A DNA stretch of 64,000 nt from Flavobacterium sp. LMO8 (lineage in GTDB: Bacteria > Bacteroidota > Bacteroidia > Flavobacteriales > Flavobacteriaceae). Location: positions 1 to 64,000 of the forward strand of contig NZ_WIBJ01000031.1 of NCBI RefSeq assembly GCF_009495755.1. Direction: 5' to 3'. A program made the position numbers and the translations under genes. The notes under the pieces are model-generated. The model searched no databases, was not told the DNA's origin, and worked only from the letters and a program-made list of their open reading frames with translations. Below are positions 43,791 through 51,053 of this stretch, piece by piece; the first letter of the stretch is position 1; each line of letters begins with the position of its first letter.

Positions 43791-44720
43791 ATGTTAGCAA
43801 GCATTTTTAGTAAAACAAGACCATTTAATTATTTAGTAGTAGGGATTCTTTCGCTTTTTTTCTTTTCTGTTAAGATAATTGCGATGGCTCAACCTAAAGC
43901 AGGATGGGTTTTTTATGCTGAAGAGTTTGGGTTATATCTGTTACTTTTTACTTCATTATTCATATTAAATTTTATTACGCTTAAGAACGGATTGACAAAA
44001 GGGAATAATTATGCGTTGTTTTTATTCTTTGTTTTTTTATTGTTTTTTTCTTCCATTTTCCAAAATAAAAATATCATTATCTCTAATTTTTTATTACTCT
44101 TGGCTTTAAGAAGATTGATTTCTTTGAAATCGTTACTTCAAACTAAAGAGAAAGTTTTTGATGCCTCTTTTTGGATATTCTTGGCGGCTTTGTTTCACTT
44201 TTGGAGTATTTTTTATATAGTTATAGTTTTTGTTGCCATCATACTTCACGTATCCAAAGATTATCGAAATTGGATTATTCCTTTTATTGCATTATTTGCA
44301 GTAACCATTTTGTTTTTCCTTGCGAATAGTTTGTTAGATAACAGCTTAATGGGAACACTTTTAAGTAAAGCTTATATTAGTTTTGATTTTTATTACTTTG
44401 ATAATATTTACCAACGAATTGCCTTAGCGACTTTTACATCATTGAGTTTATTCGCATTTGTTTTACATGTTTTTGATCTTCCAAATAAAGCCTTGAACAT
44501 GCAATCTTCTCACAAAACCATTTTATTTTCCTTTATTTTGGGTGTTGGAATCTACGTGCTTTCAGCCAATAAAAATAATGGAAGTTTGGCTTTTTGTTTT
44601 GGACCTTTGGCGATTATTGGGGCTAATTTTATAGAAAAAATTGAGAACAATTGGGTAAAAGAAATTGTGGTTTATGCCTTGTTAGCTTTGGGAATTTTCT
44701 TCTTTGTAATGCAATTATAA
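43791..44720 (+). CDS. Polytopic membrane protein (DUF6427-like)
   Basis: A 309-residue inner-membrane protein with about nine hydrophobic segments and little soluble sequence (MLASIFSKTRPFNYLVVGIL at the N-terminus). I associate it with DUF6427, a Flavobacteriia family of unknown function. Its stop overlaps the stop region of the convergent upp gene by 6 bases, with no hairpin terminator between them. Confidence 0.75.
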   Translation: MLASIFSKTRPFNYLVVGILSLFFFSVKIIAMAQPKAGWVFYAEEFGLYLLLFTSLFILNFITLKNGLTKGNNYALFLFFVFLLFFSSIFQNKNIIISNFLLLLALRRLISLKSLLQTKEKVFDASFWIFLAALFHFWSIFYIVIVFVAIILHVSKDYRNWIIPFIALFAVTILFFLANSLLDNSLMGTLLSKAYISFDFYYFDNIYQRIALATFTSLSLFAFVLHVFDLPNKALNMQSSHKTILFSFILGVGIYVLSANKNNGSLAFCFGPLAIIGANFIEKIENNWVKEIVVYALLALGIFFFVMQL

Positions 44721-45368
44721 TTTAATTCCGTAAGCTAAATCTCCGGCATCACCTAAACCAGGAACGATGTAATTGTGTTCGTTTAGTTTTTCGTCTAAAG
44801 CCGCTACCCACAAGTGACAGTTTTCAGGAACATTTTTCTCTAAGTATTCAATTCCTTCAGGAGTTGCGATAACCACTGCAATGTGAATTTCTTTTGGTTT
44901 TTGTTCCAAATGTAATTTATGTAAAACAGCTACTAATGATTGTCCAGTAGCCAACATAGGATCAATTAAAATTAAATTTTTTCCTTCGAATGATGGCGCT
45001 GCTTGATATTCCACTAAAATTTCAAATTTATCATCGTTGTCGTAATGATGACGATAAGCTGATACAAATCCGTTTTCTGCATTGTCAAAAAAGCTCATGA
45101 AACCTTGATGTAAAGCCAAACCAGCACGTAAAATCGAACATAAAACTACAGGTTCGGCAATGGTTGTCGTGTGTTTAATACCAAGTGGTGTTTGCACATC
45201 TATATTTTTGTATTCAAGCGTTTTACTTAATTCATAAGCCATTATTTCTCCAATACGCTCAATATTTTTTCTAAAACGCATGCTATCGTTTTGGATGTTC
45301 ACATCACGAATTTGCGCCAAGAAATGATTAAGAATACTGTTTTGTTCAGAGATATAATGAATGTGCAT
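44715..45368 (-). CDS. upp: Uracil phosphoribosyltransferase
   Basis: Pyrimidine salvage enzyme that makes UMP from uracil and PRPP. The 217-residue protein has the PRPP-binding loop in NLILIDPMLATGQSLVAVL (about 130-148) and the C-terminal uracil-binding region VPGLGDAGDLAYG. The N-terminus MHIHYISEQNSILNHFLAQIRD matches the Bacteroidota form. The divergent DUF4254 gene shares its upstream region. Confidence 0.96.
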   Translation of the reverse strand: MHIHYISEQNSILNHFLAQIRDVNIQNDSMRFRKNIERIGEIMAYELSKTLEYKNIDVQTPLGIKHTTTIAEPVVLCSILRAGLALHQGFMSFFDNAENGFVSAYRHHYDNDDKFEILVEYQAAPSFEGKNLILIDPMLATGQSLVAVLHKLHLEQKPKEIHIAVVIATPEGIEYLEKNVPENCHLWVAALDEKLNEHNYIVPGLGDAGDLAYGIKL

Positions 45369-45412
45369 TGGATTTTATTTTTGATTTTCAGGATAAAAGT
45401 ACAAAAAATCGC

Positions 45413-45420
45413 TATTTTTG
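45413..45420 (+). promoter_or_regulatory. -7 promoter element TATTTTTG for the DUF4254 gene
   Basis: Exact TAnnTTTG match, 22 bases before the ATG at 45443. It rules out the longer frame starting at 45368. Confidence 0.6.
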
Positions 45421-45442
45421 TATCAATTTTAAAGCTATAATT

Positions 45443-46048
45443 ATGTTTGCTGAATTTGCATTTCCCATTTTTGAACAAAGTATCAAAACATATCACATTG
45501 TTGACGATGTGTATCAACCAGTTGTAAATCCTTTCGAAAAAGGAACTATTGAATTTTTGTTGTTTGCAAAAAACTGGGTAGACACTGTGCAATGGCATTA
45601 TGAGGATATCGTTCGTGACCCAAATATTGACCCAGTTGCAGCTCTAGATTTAAAACGTAAAATTGATGCTTCGAACCAAGTTCGTACGGATATGGTGGAA
45701 TACATCGATAGTTATTTCTTAGATAAATACAAAGATGTTCAAGTAAAACCAAATGCAAAAATCAACACAGAAAGTCCAGCTTGGGCAATTGACCGTTTGT
45801 CGATTTTAGCATTGAAAATTTACCACATGAACGAAGAGGCAACTCGTGCAGAAGCAACTGCTGAACACAGAGCAAAATGTCAAGAAAAATTGAATGTTTT
45901 GTTAGACCAAAAAAACGATATGTTTACTTCAATCAGTCAATTAATTGAAGACATTGAAGCGGGTGACAAATACATGAAAGTGTACAAACAAATGAAAATG
46001 TACAACGATGAGGAGTTAAATCCGGTGTTGTATCAGAATAAAAAGTAA
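45443..46048 (+). CDS. DUF4254 domain protein
   Basis: A 201-residue soluble, mostly helical protein of the DUF4254 family. The ATG at 45443 (MFAEFAFPIFEQ) follows a clear -7 element. Conserved-looking features are NPFEKGTIEFLLFAKNWVDT, WHYEDIVRDP and a C-terminal helical pair. Function is unknown, although it neighbours a family 9 glycosyltransferase in many relatives. Here a 65-residue membrane protein and that glycosyltransferase follow directly, giving a three-gene operon. Confidence 0.82.
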   Translation: MFAEFAFPIFEQSIKTYHIVDDVYQPVVNPFEKGTIEFLLFAKNWVDTVQWHYEDIVRDPNIDPVAALDLKRKIDASNQVRTDMVEYIDSYFLDKYKDVQVKPNAKINTESPAWAIDRLSILALKIYHMNEEATRAEATAEHRAKCQEKLNVLLDQKNDMFTSISQLIEDIEAGDKYMKVYKQMKMYNDEELNPVLYQNKK

Positions 46049-46050
46049 TT

Positions 46051-46248
46051 ATGGATAAAAGATCGTACTTCGCAAGTGAAAACATCTTTTTTAAAATAAT
46101 ATTTATTTTAGCTTTTATTTTGTTTTTCATTGCGATGTATGAATATATTTTTTTACCGAGATTTGAAAGAACAAAATATTTAAGCTTAGTTGTAATGATT
46201 TTGTTTTCTTTGTTATTTTTCAGAAGAAAATTTAGAAATAGGTGGTAA
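46051..46248 (+). CDS. Small membrane protein between DUF4254 and GT9 genes
   Basis: A 65-residue protein with two hydrophobic stretches (about 13-34 and 43-57) separated by a short polar segment (RFERTKYLS) and ending in a basic tail (RRKFRNRW). It starts 3 bases after the DUF4254 stop and its end overlaps the GTG start of the glycosyltransferase gene by 7 bases. The tight spacing supports a real gene. No family is recognised. Confidence 0.6.
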   Translation: MDKRSYFASENIFFKIIFILAFILFFIAMYEYIFLPRFERTKYLSLVVMILFSLLFFRRKFRNRW

Positions 46249-47306
46249 ACAAAAATCATATATTGGTAATAAGGCTCTCAGCCATGGGCGATGTCGCGAT
46301 GACAGTTCCTGTGTTGAGAGCCTTAGTTTTGCTATATCCAGAAGTAAAAATTACGGTAGTTTCCCGACCCTTTTTTCAACCTTTTTTTGATGGTATTCCG
46401 AATGTGAATTTCTTCGGTGTGGATTTGAATAAACGTCACAAAGGTTTCTTAGGTTTACTCCGTTTATTTTCCGATTTACGGAAATTGAACATTGATTTGG
46501 TTGCCGATTTGCATAATGTGCTTCGTTCTAAAGTTGTCAGAACCTTATTTGCTTTAAGTGGGAAAAAAGTCGCCGCAACGAATAAAGGAAGAGCCGAAAA
46601 AAAAGCATTAACCAGTTTAACTAACAAAGTCTTTGCTCCAGTAAAATCAATGGTTGAAAGACATGTGGATACTTTCAAGCAGCTTGGATTTTTAGTTGAT
46701 TTATCATCCCGAAGTGTCGGGACACAATTTCCGGAAAAAGCTAATTTATCAGAAAAAATTCTTTCCATCACAGGAACTAAAAATCAAAATTGGATAGGAA
46801 TTGCGCCTTTTGCGCAATATGAAAGTAAGGTGTATCCGTTTGATTTAATGCAAGAAGTAATTGATGGTTTAGCCGAAAATAGAGACCAAAAAATCTTTCT
46901 TTTTGGTGGAGGAGAAAAAGAAATACAATTGTTGAATCAATTGCAAAACCAACATGATAACGTAATCGTTTTGGCTGGAAAACTAAAATTCAAACAAGAG
47001 TTAGAAGTGATTTCCAATTTAGATGCCATGCTTTCCATGGATTCAGGTAATGCACATATGGCAGCAATGTTAGGCGTGAAAGTTATTACGCTTTGGGGAG
47101 CAACGCATCCTTTTGCAGGTTTTAAACCATTTAACCAACCCGATGATTTTTGTTTGACTTCAGATAGAGTACAATATCCATTATTACCAACTTCCATTTA
47201 TGGAAATAAAAAGGTTGAGGGGTATGAAGATGTGATGCGAACGATTTTGCCAGAAAAAATAGTGTTCAGTATTCAGTCGCAGTTAGCAGATAAAACTGAA
47301 CACTAA
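46242..47306 (+). CDS. Family 9 glycosyltransferase (heptosyltransferase-like)
   Basis: A 354-residue GT-B enzyme of the heptosyltransferase family (GT9), which builds lipopolysaccharide core. The N-terminus ILVIRLSAMGDVAMTVPVLR is the family hallmark, and the C-terminal half has IGIAPFAQYESKVYP and SMDSGNAHMAAMLGVKVITLWGATHP. The start is GTG at 46242, since no ATG precedes this motif. The last residues (FSIQSQLADKTEH) are encoded by an AGTGTTCAGT-type inverted repeat, so the native C-terminus may have been replaced by repeat sequence. Confidence 0.9.
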   Translation: MVNKNHILVIRLSAMGDVAMTVPVLRALVLLYPEVKITVVSRPFFQPFFDGIPNVNFFGVDLNKRHKGFLGLLRLFSDLRKLNIDLVADLHNVLRSKVVRTLFALSGKKVAATNKGRAEKKALTSLTNKVFAPVKSMVERHVDTFKQLGFLVDLSSRSVGTQFPEKANLSEKILSITGTKNQNWIGIAPFAQYESKVYPFDLMQEVIDGLAENRDQKIFLFGGGEKEIQLLNQLQNQHDNVIVLAGKLKFKQELEVISNLDAMLSMDSGNAHMAAMLGVKVITLWGATHPFAGFKPFNQPDDFCLTSDRVQYPLLPTSIYGNKKVEGYEDVMRTILPEKIVFSIQSQLADKTEH

Positions 47307-47318
47307 AAACTGAACACT
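47261..47318. repeat. AGTGTTCAGT/ACTGAACACT inverted repeat at the GT9 3' end
   Basis: AGTGTTCAGT at 47261-47270 is an exact inverted copy of ACTGAACACT at 47295-47304 and 47309-47318. The first two copies are inside the coding region and include the stop codon (47304-47306). Confidence 0.7.
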
Positions 47319-47327
47319 GTTTACTGA

Positions 47328-48380
47328 TTATACATCATCAAAATCAATCTTAATCGAAGCTGTTGTTGGATGCGCCTGACAAGCCAATGTTAATCCTTCT
47401 GCTAGTTCTGCATCGGTTAAAATTTGGTTCTTTTTCAAGACGGCTTCTCCTTCGGTAATTCTACAAATACAACTGCTGCAAATGCCTCCTTGGCAAGAAT
47501 ATGGAACATCTAAACCTTGTTTTAATGCCGCTTCTAATAAGGTTTGCTTTTGACTCATTTCGAAAGTTGTTTCTTCATCATCAACTAAAATCGAAATTTT
47601 AGTATGACCATCAGCGCTAGCAACGGTTTCTCCTTCGCTTGATGAAGTAGAAAACAATTCGAATTTAATATCAGAACTTGAAACGTTATTTTCTTTCAAT
47701 GTATCCGAAACCAAATTAATCATTTCTTCTGGGCCACATAAATAGAATTTTGAGAATTCCATTTCAGCATGTTTGTTTTTCAAGATGAAATTTACGGTTG
47801 ATTTATCAATTCTACCAAACAAAGCATTATCTGCAGTTGATTGACTGTACACATATTGTACAAACAAACGGCCTACATATTGCAATTGCAAATCGTGTAA
47901 TTGGTTGTGGAAAATGGTATTTTTTTCTGATTTATTTCCATAAACCAAAACAAAAGTACTATTTGGTTCTTCTTCTAAAACCGATTTTAAAATCGAGTAA
48001 ACAGGTGTAATTCCGCTTCCAGCCACGAAAGCTGCATAGTTTTTCTGACGTTCTGCTTTAGGTTCGAAAGTGAATTTTCCTTCTGGAGTTCCTACTTCGA
48101 TTACATTTCCAACAGCTAATTTTTCATTGGCAAACTTAGAGAAGAATCCAGTTTTGATGGCTTTAACAGCAATTCGTAATTCGCCACTTTTTGGAGAAGA
48201 ACAAATCGAATACGCTCTTCTAATTTCTTGTCCGTCAAGTGTAACTTTTAAGTTTACATATTGTCCGGCAACAAAAGTGTAATATGATTTTAATTCGTCT
48301 GGTACATTAAAAAGAATGGAAACCGCATCAGCAGTTTCTTTGATGATTTCTTTAATGCTTAATTTATAAAATGATGACAT
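47328..48380 (-). CDS. PaaE-type ferredoxin-NADP reductase with 2Fe-2S domain
   Basis: A 350-residue electron-transfer protein. It comprises an FAD-binding domain (about 1-105, with RRAYSICSS), an NAD(P)-binding domain (about 110-230, with AAFVAGSGITPVYSILK) and a C-terminal plant-type 2Fe-2S ferredoxin domain. Its cysteines are C296, C301, C304 and C334 (C-x4-C-x2-C-x29-C). The architecture matches phenylacetyl-CoA epoxidase reductase PaaE, but no paa genes are here, so the partner is unknown. The ATG at 48380 is chosen because it precedes SSFYKLSIKEI, the domain start, and a -7 element lies 17 bases upstream; the longer frame runs through that promoter. Confidence 0.88.
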   Translation of the reverse strand: MSSFYKLSIKEIIKETADAVSILFNVPDELKSYYTFVAGQYVNLKVTLDGQEIRRAYSICSSPKSGELRIAVKAIKTGFFSKFANEKLAVGNVIEVGTPEGKFTFEPKAERQKNYAAFVAGSGITPVYSILKSVLEEEPNSTFVLVYGNKSEKNTIFHNQLHDLQLQYVGRLFVQYVYSQSTADNALFGRIDKSTVNFILKNKHAEMEFSKFYLCGPEEMINLVSDTLKENNVSSSDIKFELFSTSSSEGETVASADGHTKISILVDDEETTFEMSQKQTLLEAALKQGLDVPYSCQGGICSSCICRITEGEAVLKKNQILTDAELAEGLTLACQAHPTTASIKIDFDDV

Positions 48381-48396
48381 GTGATTTAATTTTCTA

Positions 48397-48404
48397 CAAA
48401 AATA
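48397..48404 (-). promoter_or_regulatory. -7 promoter element TATTTTTG for the reductase gene
   Basis: Exact TAnnTTTG match on the minus strand. It lies within the longest open frame and so argues for the ATG at 48380. Confidence 0.55.
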
Positions 48405-48704
48405 ACTAATCTTATTTTTTAATTTATGATAATTATCAGAAAATAGATTTTCGGATTTTATTTTAACCACAAGGACCACAAGGAAGGTACAAAGTTCAAT
48501 AAGATTTCAGATTTTCGGATGTTAGATTTTCAGGTTTTTTAGAACACAGATTAATAAAATTATTGAAATAATTATAATCTTTTATGAACTTATTAAAGTA
48601 AACTAAGTTTCGCTTTTTATATTCTTCTATGACTTTTATTTTTTTTAACTTGATTTTTGAATTTGTTCTTGTTCTTGAATTTGAAAAAACATACTTAAGA
48701 ATGT
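48405..48704. other. Intergenic region with degenerate repeats
   Basis: About 300 bases between the divergent reductase and PadR genes. It contains imperfect direct repeats of ACCACAAGGA (48467, 48475) and of AGATTTTCGGAT/AGATTTTCAGG (48446-48535), which look like decayed dispersed repeats. A minus-strand frame across it (48496-48798) has low-complexity Asn/Lys content and crosses the PadR start, so it is not credible. Confidence 0.45.
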
Positions 48705-48714
48705 TATGCATAAG
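48705..48714. promoter_or_regulatory. Candidate PadR operator TTATGCATAA
   Basis: A perfect 10-base palindrome, 11 bases upstream of the -7 element of the PadR operon. A related half-site TTATGTATA follows at 48720-48728. The position between -33 and -7 suits repression, and PadR regulators often control their own operon. Binding is inferred. Confidence 0.35.
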
Positions 48715-48725
48715 AAAATTATGTA

Positions 48726-48733
48726 TATATTTG
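48726..48733 (+). promoter_or_regulatory. -7 promoter element TATATTTG for the PadR operon
   Basis: Exact TAnnTTTG match, 18 bases before the ATG at 48752. It excludes the longer frame that begins at 48629. Confidence 0.6.
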
Positions 48734-48751
48734 TTTTCAAATTTTAGATTT

Positions 48752-49087
48752 ATGAAAAATTCACAATTATATAAAGGCAGTTTAAACACCATCATCATGA
48801 AGCTCTTAGAAGAGCAAGGCAGAATGTACGGCTATGAAATTACGCAAAAAGTAAAAGAAATTACTAAAGGCGAATTGAACATCACCGAAGGCGCTTTATA
48901 TCCAGCTTTGCATAAATTAGAAGCCGATGGTTTATTAGATGTTGAAGTAGAAAAAGTAGACAATCGCTTAAGAAAATACTACAAACTTACCGAAAAAGGA
49001 ACCACAGAAACCGTAAATCGTTTAGTTGAATTAGAAGAATTCATTAAAAACATGCAAGCAATTGTAAATCCTAAATTGAGTTATTAA
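48752..49087 (+). CDS. PadR family transcriptional regulator
   Basis: A 111-residue winged-helix DNA-binding protein of the PadR family. The N-terminus SQLYKGSLNTIIMKLLEEQGRMYGYEITQKV and the following NITEGALYPALHKLEADGLL are the classical helix-turn-helix and wing region (residues about 1-75). A C-terminal helix forms the dimer. The ATG at 48752 is used because an exact -7 element lies within the longer frame. Two membrane proteins with shared N-terminal domains follow directly, forming a typical PadR-plus-membrane-partner operon. Confidence 0.92.
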   Translation: MKNSQLYKGSLNTIIMKLLEEQGRMYGYEITQKVKEITKGELNITEGALYPALHKLEADGLLDVEVEKVDNRLRKYYKLTEKGTTETVNRLVELEEFIKNMQAIVNPKLSY

Positions 49088-49088
49088 G

Positions 49089-49712
49089 ATGAAGTTGACA
49101 TCACAAAACATCCAATTCATAGACAATTACCTAAAAAACAGCGAAGTCATTTATTATGACATTCGCATGGAAATGCTCGACCACGTAGCAACGGCAGTGG
49201 AACAAAAAATGGAGGTAGAAAATATAGATTTCTACGATGCTTTCAAAAGTTATATGATGGTGAATAAAAAAGAAATTTTGAAAGGGAATAAATTTTGGTC
49301 TATCTATTCAAAAGATACAATTTTAAATTTCTTGAAGTTTTTAATTCATCCATTAATTATTTTAATAGGTGTTTCTTTTTATTTTTTCTATGAGAATGTA
49401 TCGATTTCTAATTATTTTTCGGAAGCGTTTACTATTAGACATTTATTCTATGTTATAATTTTAATTCTTGCTTTTTTTCAATTCATCTATTTTCATTTGA
49501 TCTTGAAGAAAAGGTTTTTTGTTTTAGAAAAACTTGCAGGTTTATTGATGATTATTTATTATTTGCAAATGTTTTTTGTGAATCAATATAATGATGAAAA
49601 ACCTTCTGTATTTACATTAACACTGTTTAGTTACATAATTATTGCTTATCTTTTATATTTTGCAAAAGAGGTTTATAAATTCAATACGAATCAAAAAAAT
49701 CTTATGTTATGA
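49089..49712 (+). CDS. PadR-associated membrane protein with HAAS-like N-terminus (first)
   Basis: A 207-residue protein. Residues 1-80 are helical and soluble, with YYDIRMEMLDHVATAVEQKM resembling the HAAS/DUF1700-type domain that accompanies PadR regulators in other phyla. Four hydrophobic segments follow (about 85-205). The next gene has the same layout and similar YD-x5-DH motifs, so the two are paralogues. It starts 2 bases after the padR-like stop and overlaps the next gene in ATGTTATGA style (4 bases). A role in membrane sensing or response is inferred from this context. Confidence 0.72.
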   Translation: MKLTSQNIQFIDNYLKNSEVIYYDIRMEMLDHVATAVEQKMEVENIDFYDAFKSYMMVNKKEILKGNKFWSIYSKDTILNFLKFLIHPLIILIGVSFYFFYENVSISNYFSEAFTIRHLFYVIILILAFFQFIYFHLILKKRFFVLEKLAGLLMIIYYLQMFFVNQYNDEKPSVFTLTLFSYIIIAYLLYFAKEVYKFNTNQKNLML

Positions 49713-50407
49713 AACTAATTGCTGAACAAATAGAATGCTTATACCAATTCACGCGTAAACATTACGTGGAATGGTATGATTTACAAACCGAATTAGTAGA
49801 TCATTTAGCGAATTCAATTGAAGCGCAATGGCAAGAAAATCCAAAAATCTCATTTGAAGATGCGCTGCAAGTGGAATTCAAAAAATTTGGAGTATTTGGG
49901 TTTATGGAGGTTGTGGAACAAAGACAATTAGTTTTAAATAAAAAATACAATTCAATTATTTGGAAGCATTTCAAAGCATTTTTTACAATTCCTAAAATCA
50001 TTGTAACATTAGGAGCAATAATAGCAACATTTTTGTCATTAAGCTATCTGTCAAATCGAACAGATGTGGTACTTATCGTTTTTGTGATAATCGTTTTAAG
50101 TTTCTATTTTTCTATTATTTTCTTTTCAAGAAAAAACAGAAAAGCAAACAAATTAACTCACAAAAAATGGTTGTTTAAAGAAATTATATTAGGACGTTCT
50201 TCTCTTGTGGGAATGACCTATTTACCCATTCAAATTTTTATTCATTCTGAAAAAGTTATGGATAGTGCTTTTGGTATTTTTATTATAAGTTTTTTAATAG
50301 TTGCAATGGCATTAATAGAATACATTATTTTAATTGAAGTTCCTAGGAAAGCAGAAGACTACTTAAAAGAAACCTATCCTGAATATACATTAGAAAATGC
50401 TAATTAA
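49709..50407 (+). CDS. PadR-associated membrane protein with HAAS-like N-terminus (second)
   Basis: A 232-residue paralogue of the preceding gene. The N-terminal helical domain contains WYDLQTELVDHLANSIEAQW (about 21-40) followed by a FEDALQVEFKKFG segment. About four hydrophobic segments occupy residues 90-215. The W/YYD-(L/I)-(Q/R)-x-E-(L/M)-(V/L)-DH motif is shared with the first copy and is the best mark of the family. The gene overlaps the first copy by 4 bases and ends just before a terminator. Function is unknown. Confidence 0.72.
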   Translation: MKLIAEQIECLYQFTRKHYVEWYDLQTELVDHLANSIEAQWQENPKISFEDALQVEFKKFGVFGFMEVVEQRQLVLNKKYNSIIWKHFKAFFTIPKIIVTLGAIIATFLSLSYLSNRTDVVLIVFVIIVLSFYFSIIFFSRKNRKANKLTHKKWLFKEIILGRSSLVGMTYLPIQIFIHSEKVMDSAFGIFIISFLIVAMALIEYIILIEVPRKAEDYLKETYPEYTLENAN

Positions 50408-50411
50408 ACAA

Positions 50412-50436
50412 AAAGCCTACTCATAAAGTAGGCTTT
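50412..50436. terminator. Terminator between the PadR operon and the thioesterase gene
   Basis: Stem AAAGCCTAC (50412-50420) with GTAGGCTTT (50428-50436) and a 7-base loop, between convergent genes. T-rich and A-rich flanks suit both directions. Confidence 0.75.
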
Positions 50437-50442
50437 CGTTTG

Positions 50443-50955
50443 TTATTCCATAAACAACGCTTTTAATTCTGTTGCTTCGCTTGGTTTCATTTTTCCGGCT
50501 AAGACTAAGCTTAGTTGTTTTCTTCTTAAAGCTGCTGCAAATCGTTCTTTTTCCAAATCGGTTTCAGGAACAATTGGTGGAACTGGAATGGGTCTTCCTG
50601 TTTCATCAACTGCTACAAAAGTATAGATGGCTTCGTTCGCTTTATTTTTAATTCCTGATTCACGGTCTTCAATCCATACATCAATAAAAATTTCCATAGA
50701 AGTGTTGAACGTTCTTGAAACTTTCGATTCAACAGTAACAACACTTCCTAAAGGAATAGCTCTGTTAAACGCCACGTGATTCACCGATGCTGTCACACAA
50801 ATTCTACGTGAGTGTCTTCTAGCAGTAATACTCGCTGCTCTATCCATACGAGCAAGCAATTCACCACCAAATAAATTGTTCAATGGATTCGTTTCACCTG
50901 GTAAAACTAAGTCGGTTAAAGTAGTTACCGATTCTGAAGGAAATTTTGGTTGCAT
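50443..50955 (-). CDS. Acyl-CoA thioesterase (hotdog fold)
   Basis: A 170-residue cytosolic protein of the YciA/BACH-type hotdog thioesterase family that hydrolyses acyl-CoA. Motifs are LPGETNPLNNLFGGELLARMDRAAS (about 20-43) with the catalytic Asn/Asp region, and VTASVNHVAFNRAIPLGSVV. The ATG at 50955 is chosen because an exact -7 element lies 11 bases upstream, inside the longer frame. The preferred chain length is not evident. Confidence 0.88.
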   Translation of the reverse strand: MQPKFPSESVTTLTDLVLPGETNPLNNLFGGELLARMDRAASITARRHSRRICVTASVNHVAFNRAIPLGSVVTVESKVSRTFNTSMEIFIDVWIEDRESGIKNKANEAIYTFVAVDETGRPIPVPPIVPETDLEKERFAAALRRKQLSLVLAGKMKPSEATELKALFME

Positions 50956-50966
50956 TGTTTTTTTTG

Positions 50967-50974
50967 CAAAGATA
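50967..50974 (-). promoter_or_regulatory. -7 promoter element TATCTTTG for the thioesterase gene
   Basis: Exact TAnnTTTG match on the minus strand, overlapping the longest frame, which supports the start at 50955. Confidence 0.5.
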
Positions 50975-51003
50975 ATGAGGTTTTCGAATATTATATGCAA
51001 AAA

Positions 51004-51025
51004 AAAATCCCCAAAAAGGGATTTT
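51004..51025 (-). terminator. Short hairpin terminator after the HU/SPOR gene
   Basis: AAAATCCC (51004-51011) and GGGATTTT (51018-51025) around a 6-base loop. On the minus strand the hairpin is followed by a T run. Confidence 0.65.
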
Positions 51026-51053
51026 AATAATTATTACGCAAAGTGTTAAAAAA

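Noticed and set aside
46436-46771. Minus-strand frame of 111 codons inside the GT9 gene
   Set aside because: Antisense shadow of a conserved gene.
48496-48798. Minus-strand frame of 100 codons before the PadR gene
   Set aside because: Asn/Lys-rich low-complexity product, crosses the PadR start and promoter, no promoter of its own; a shadow of AT-rich sequence.
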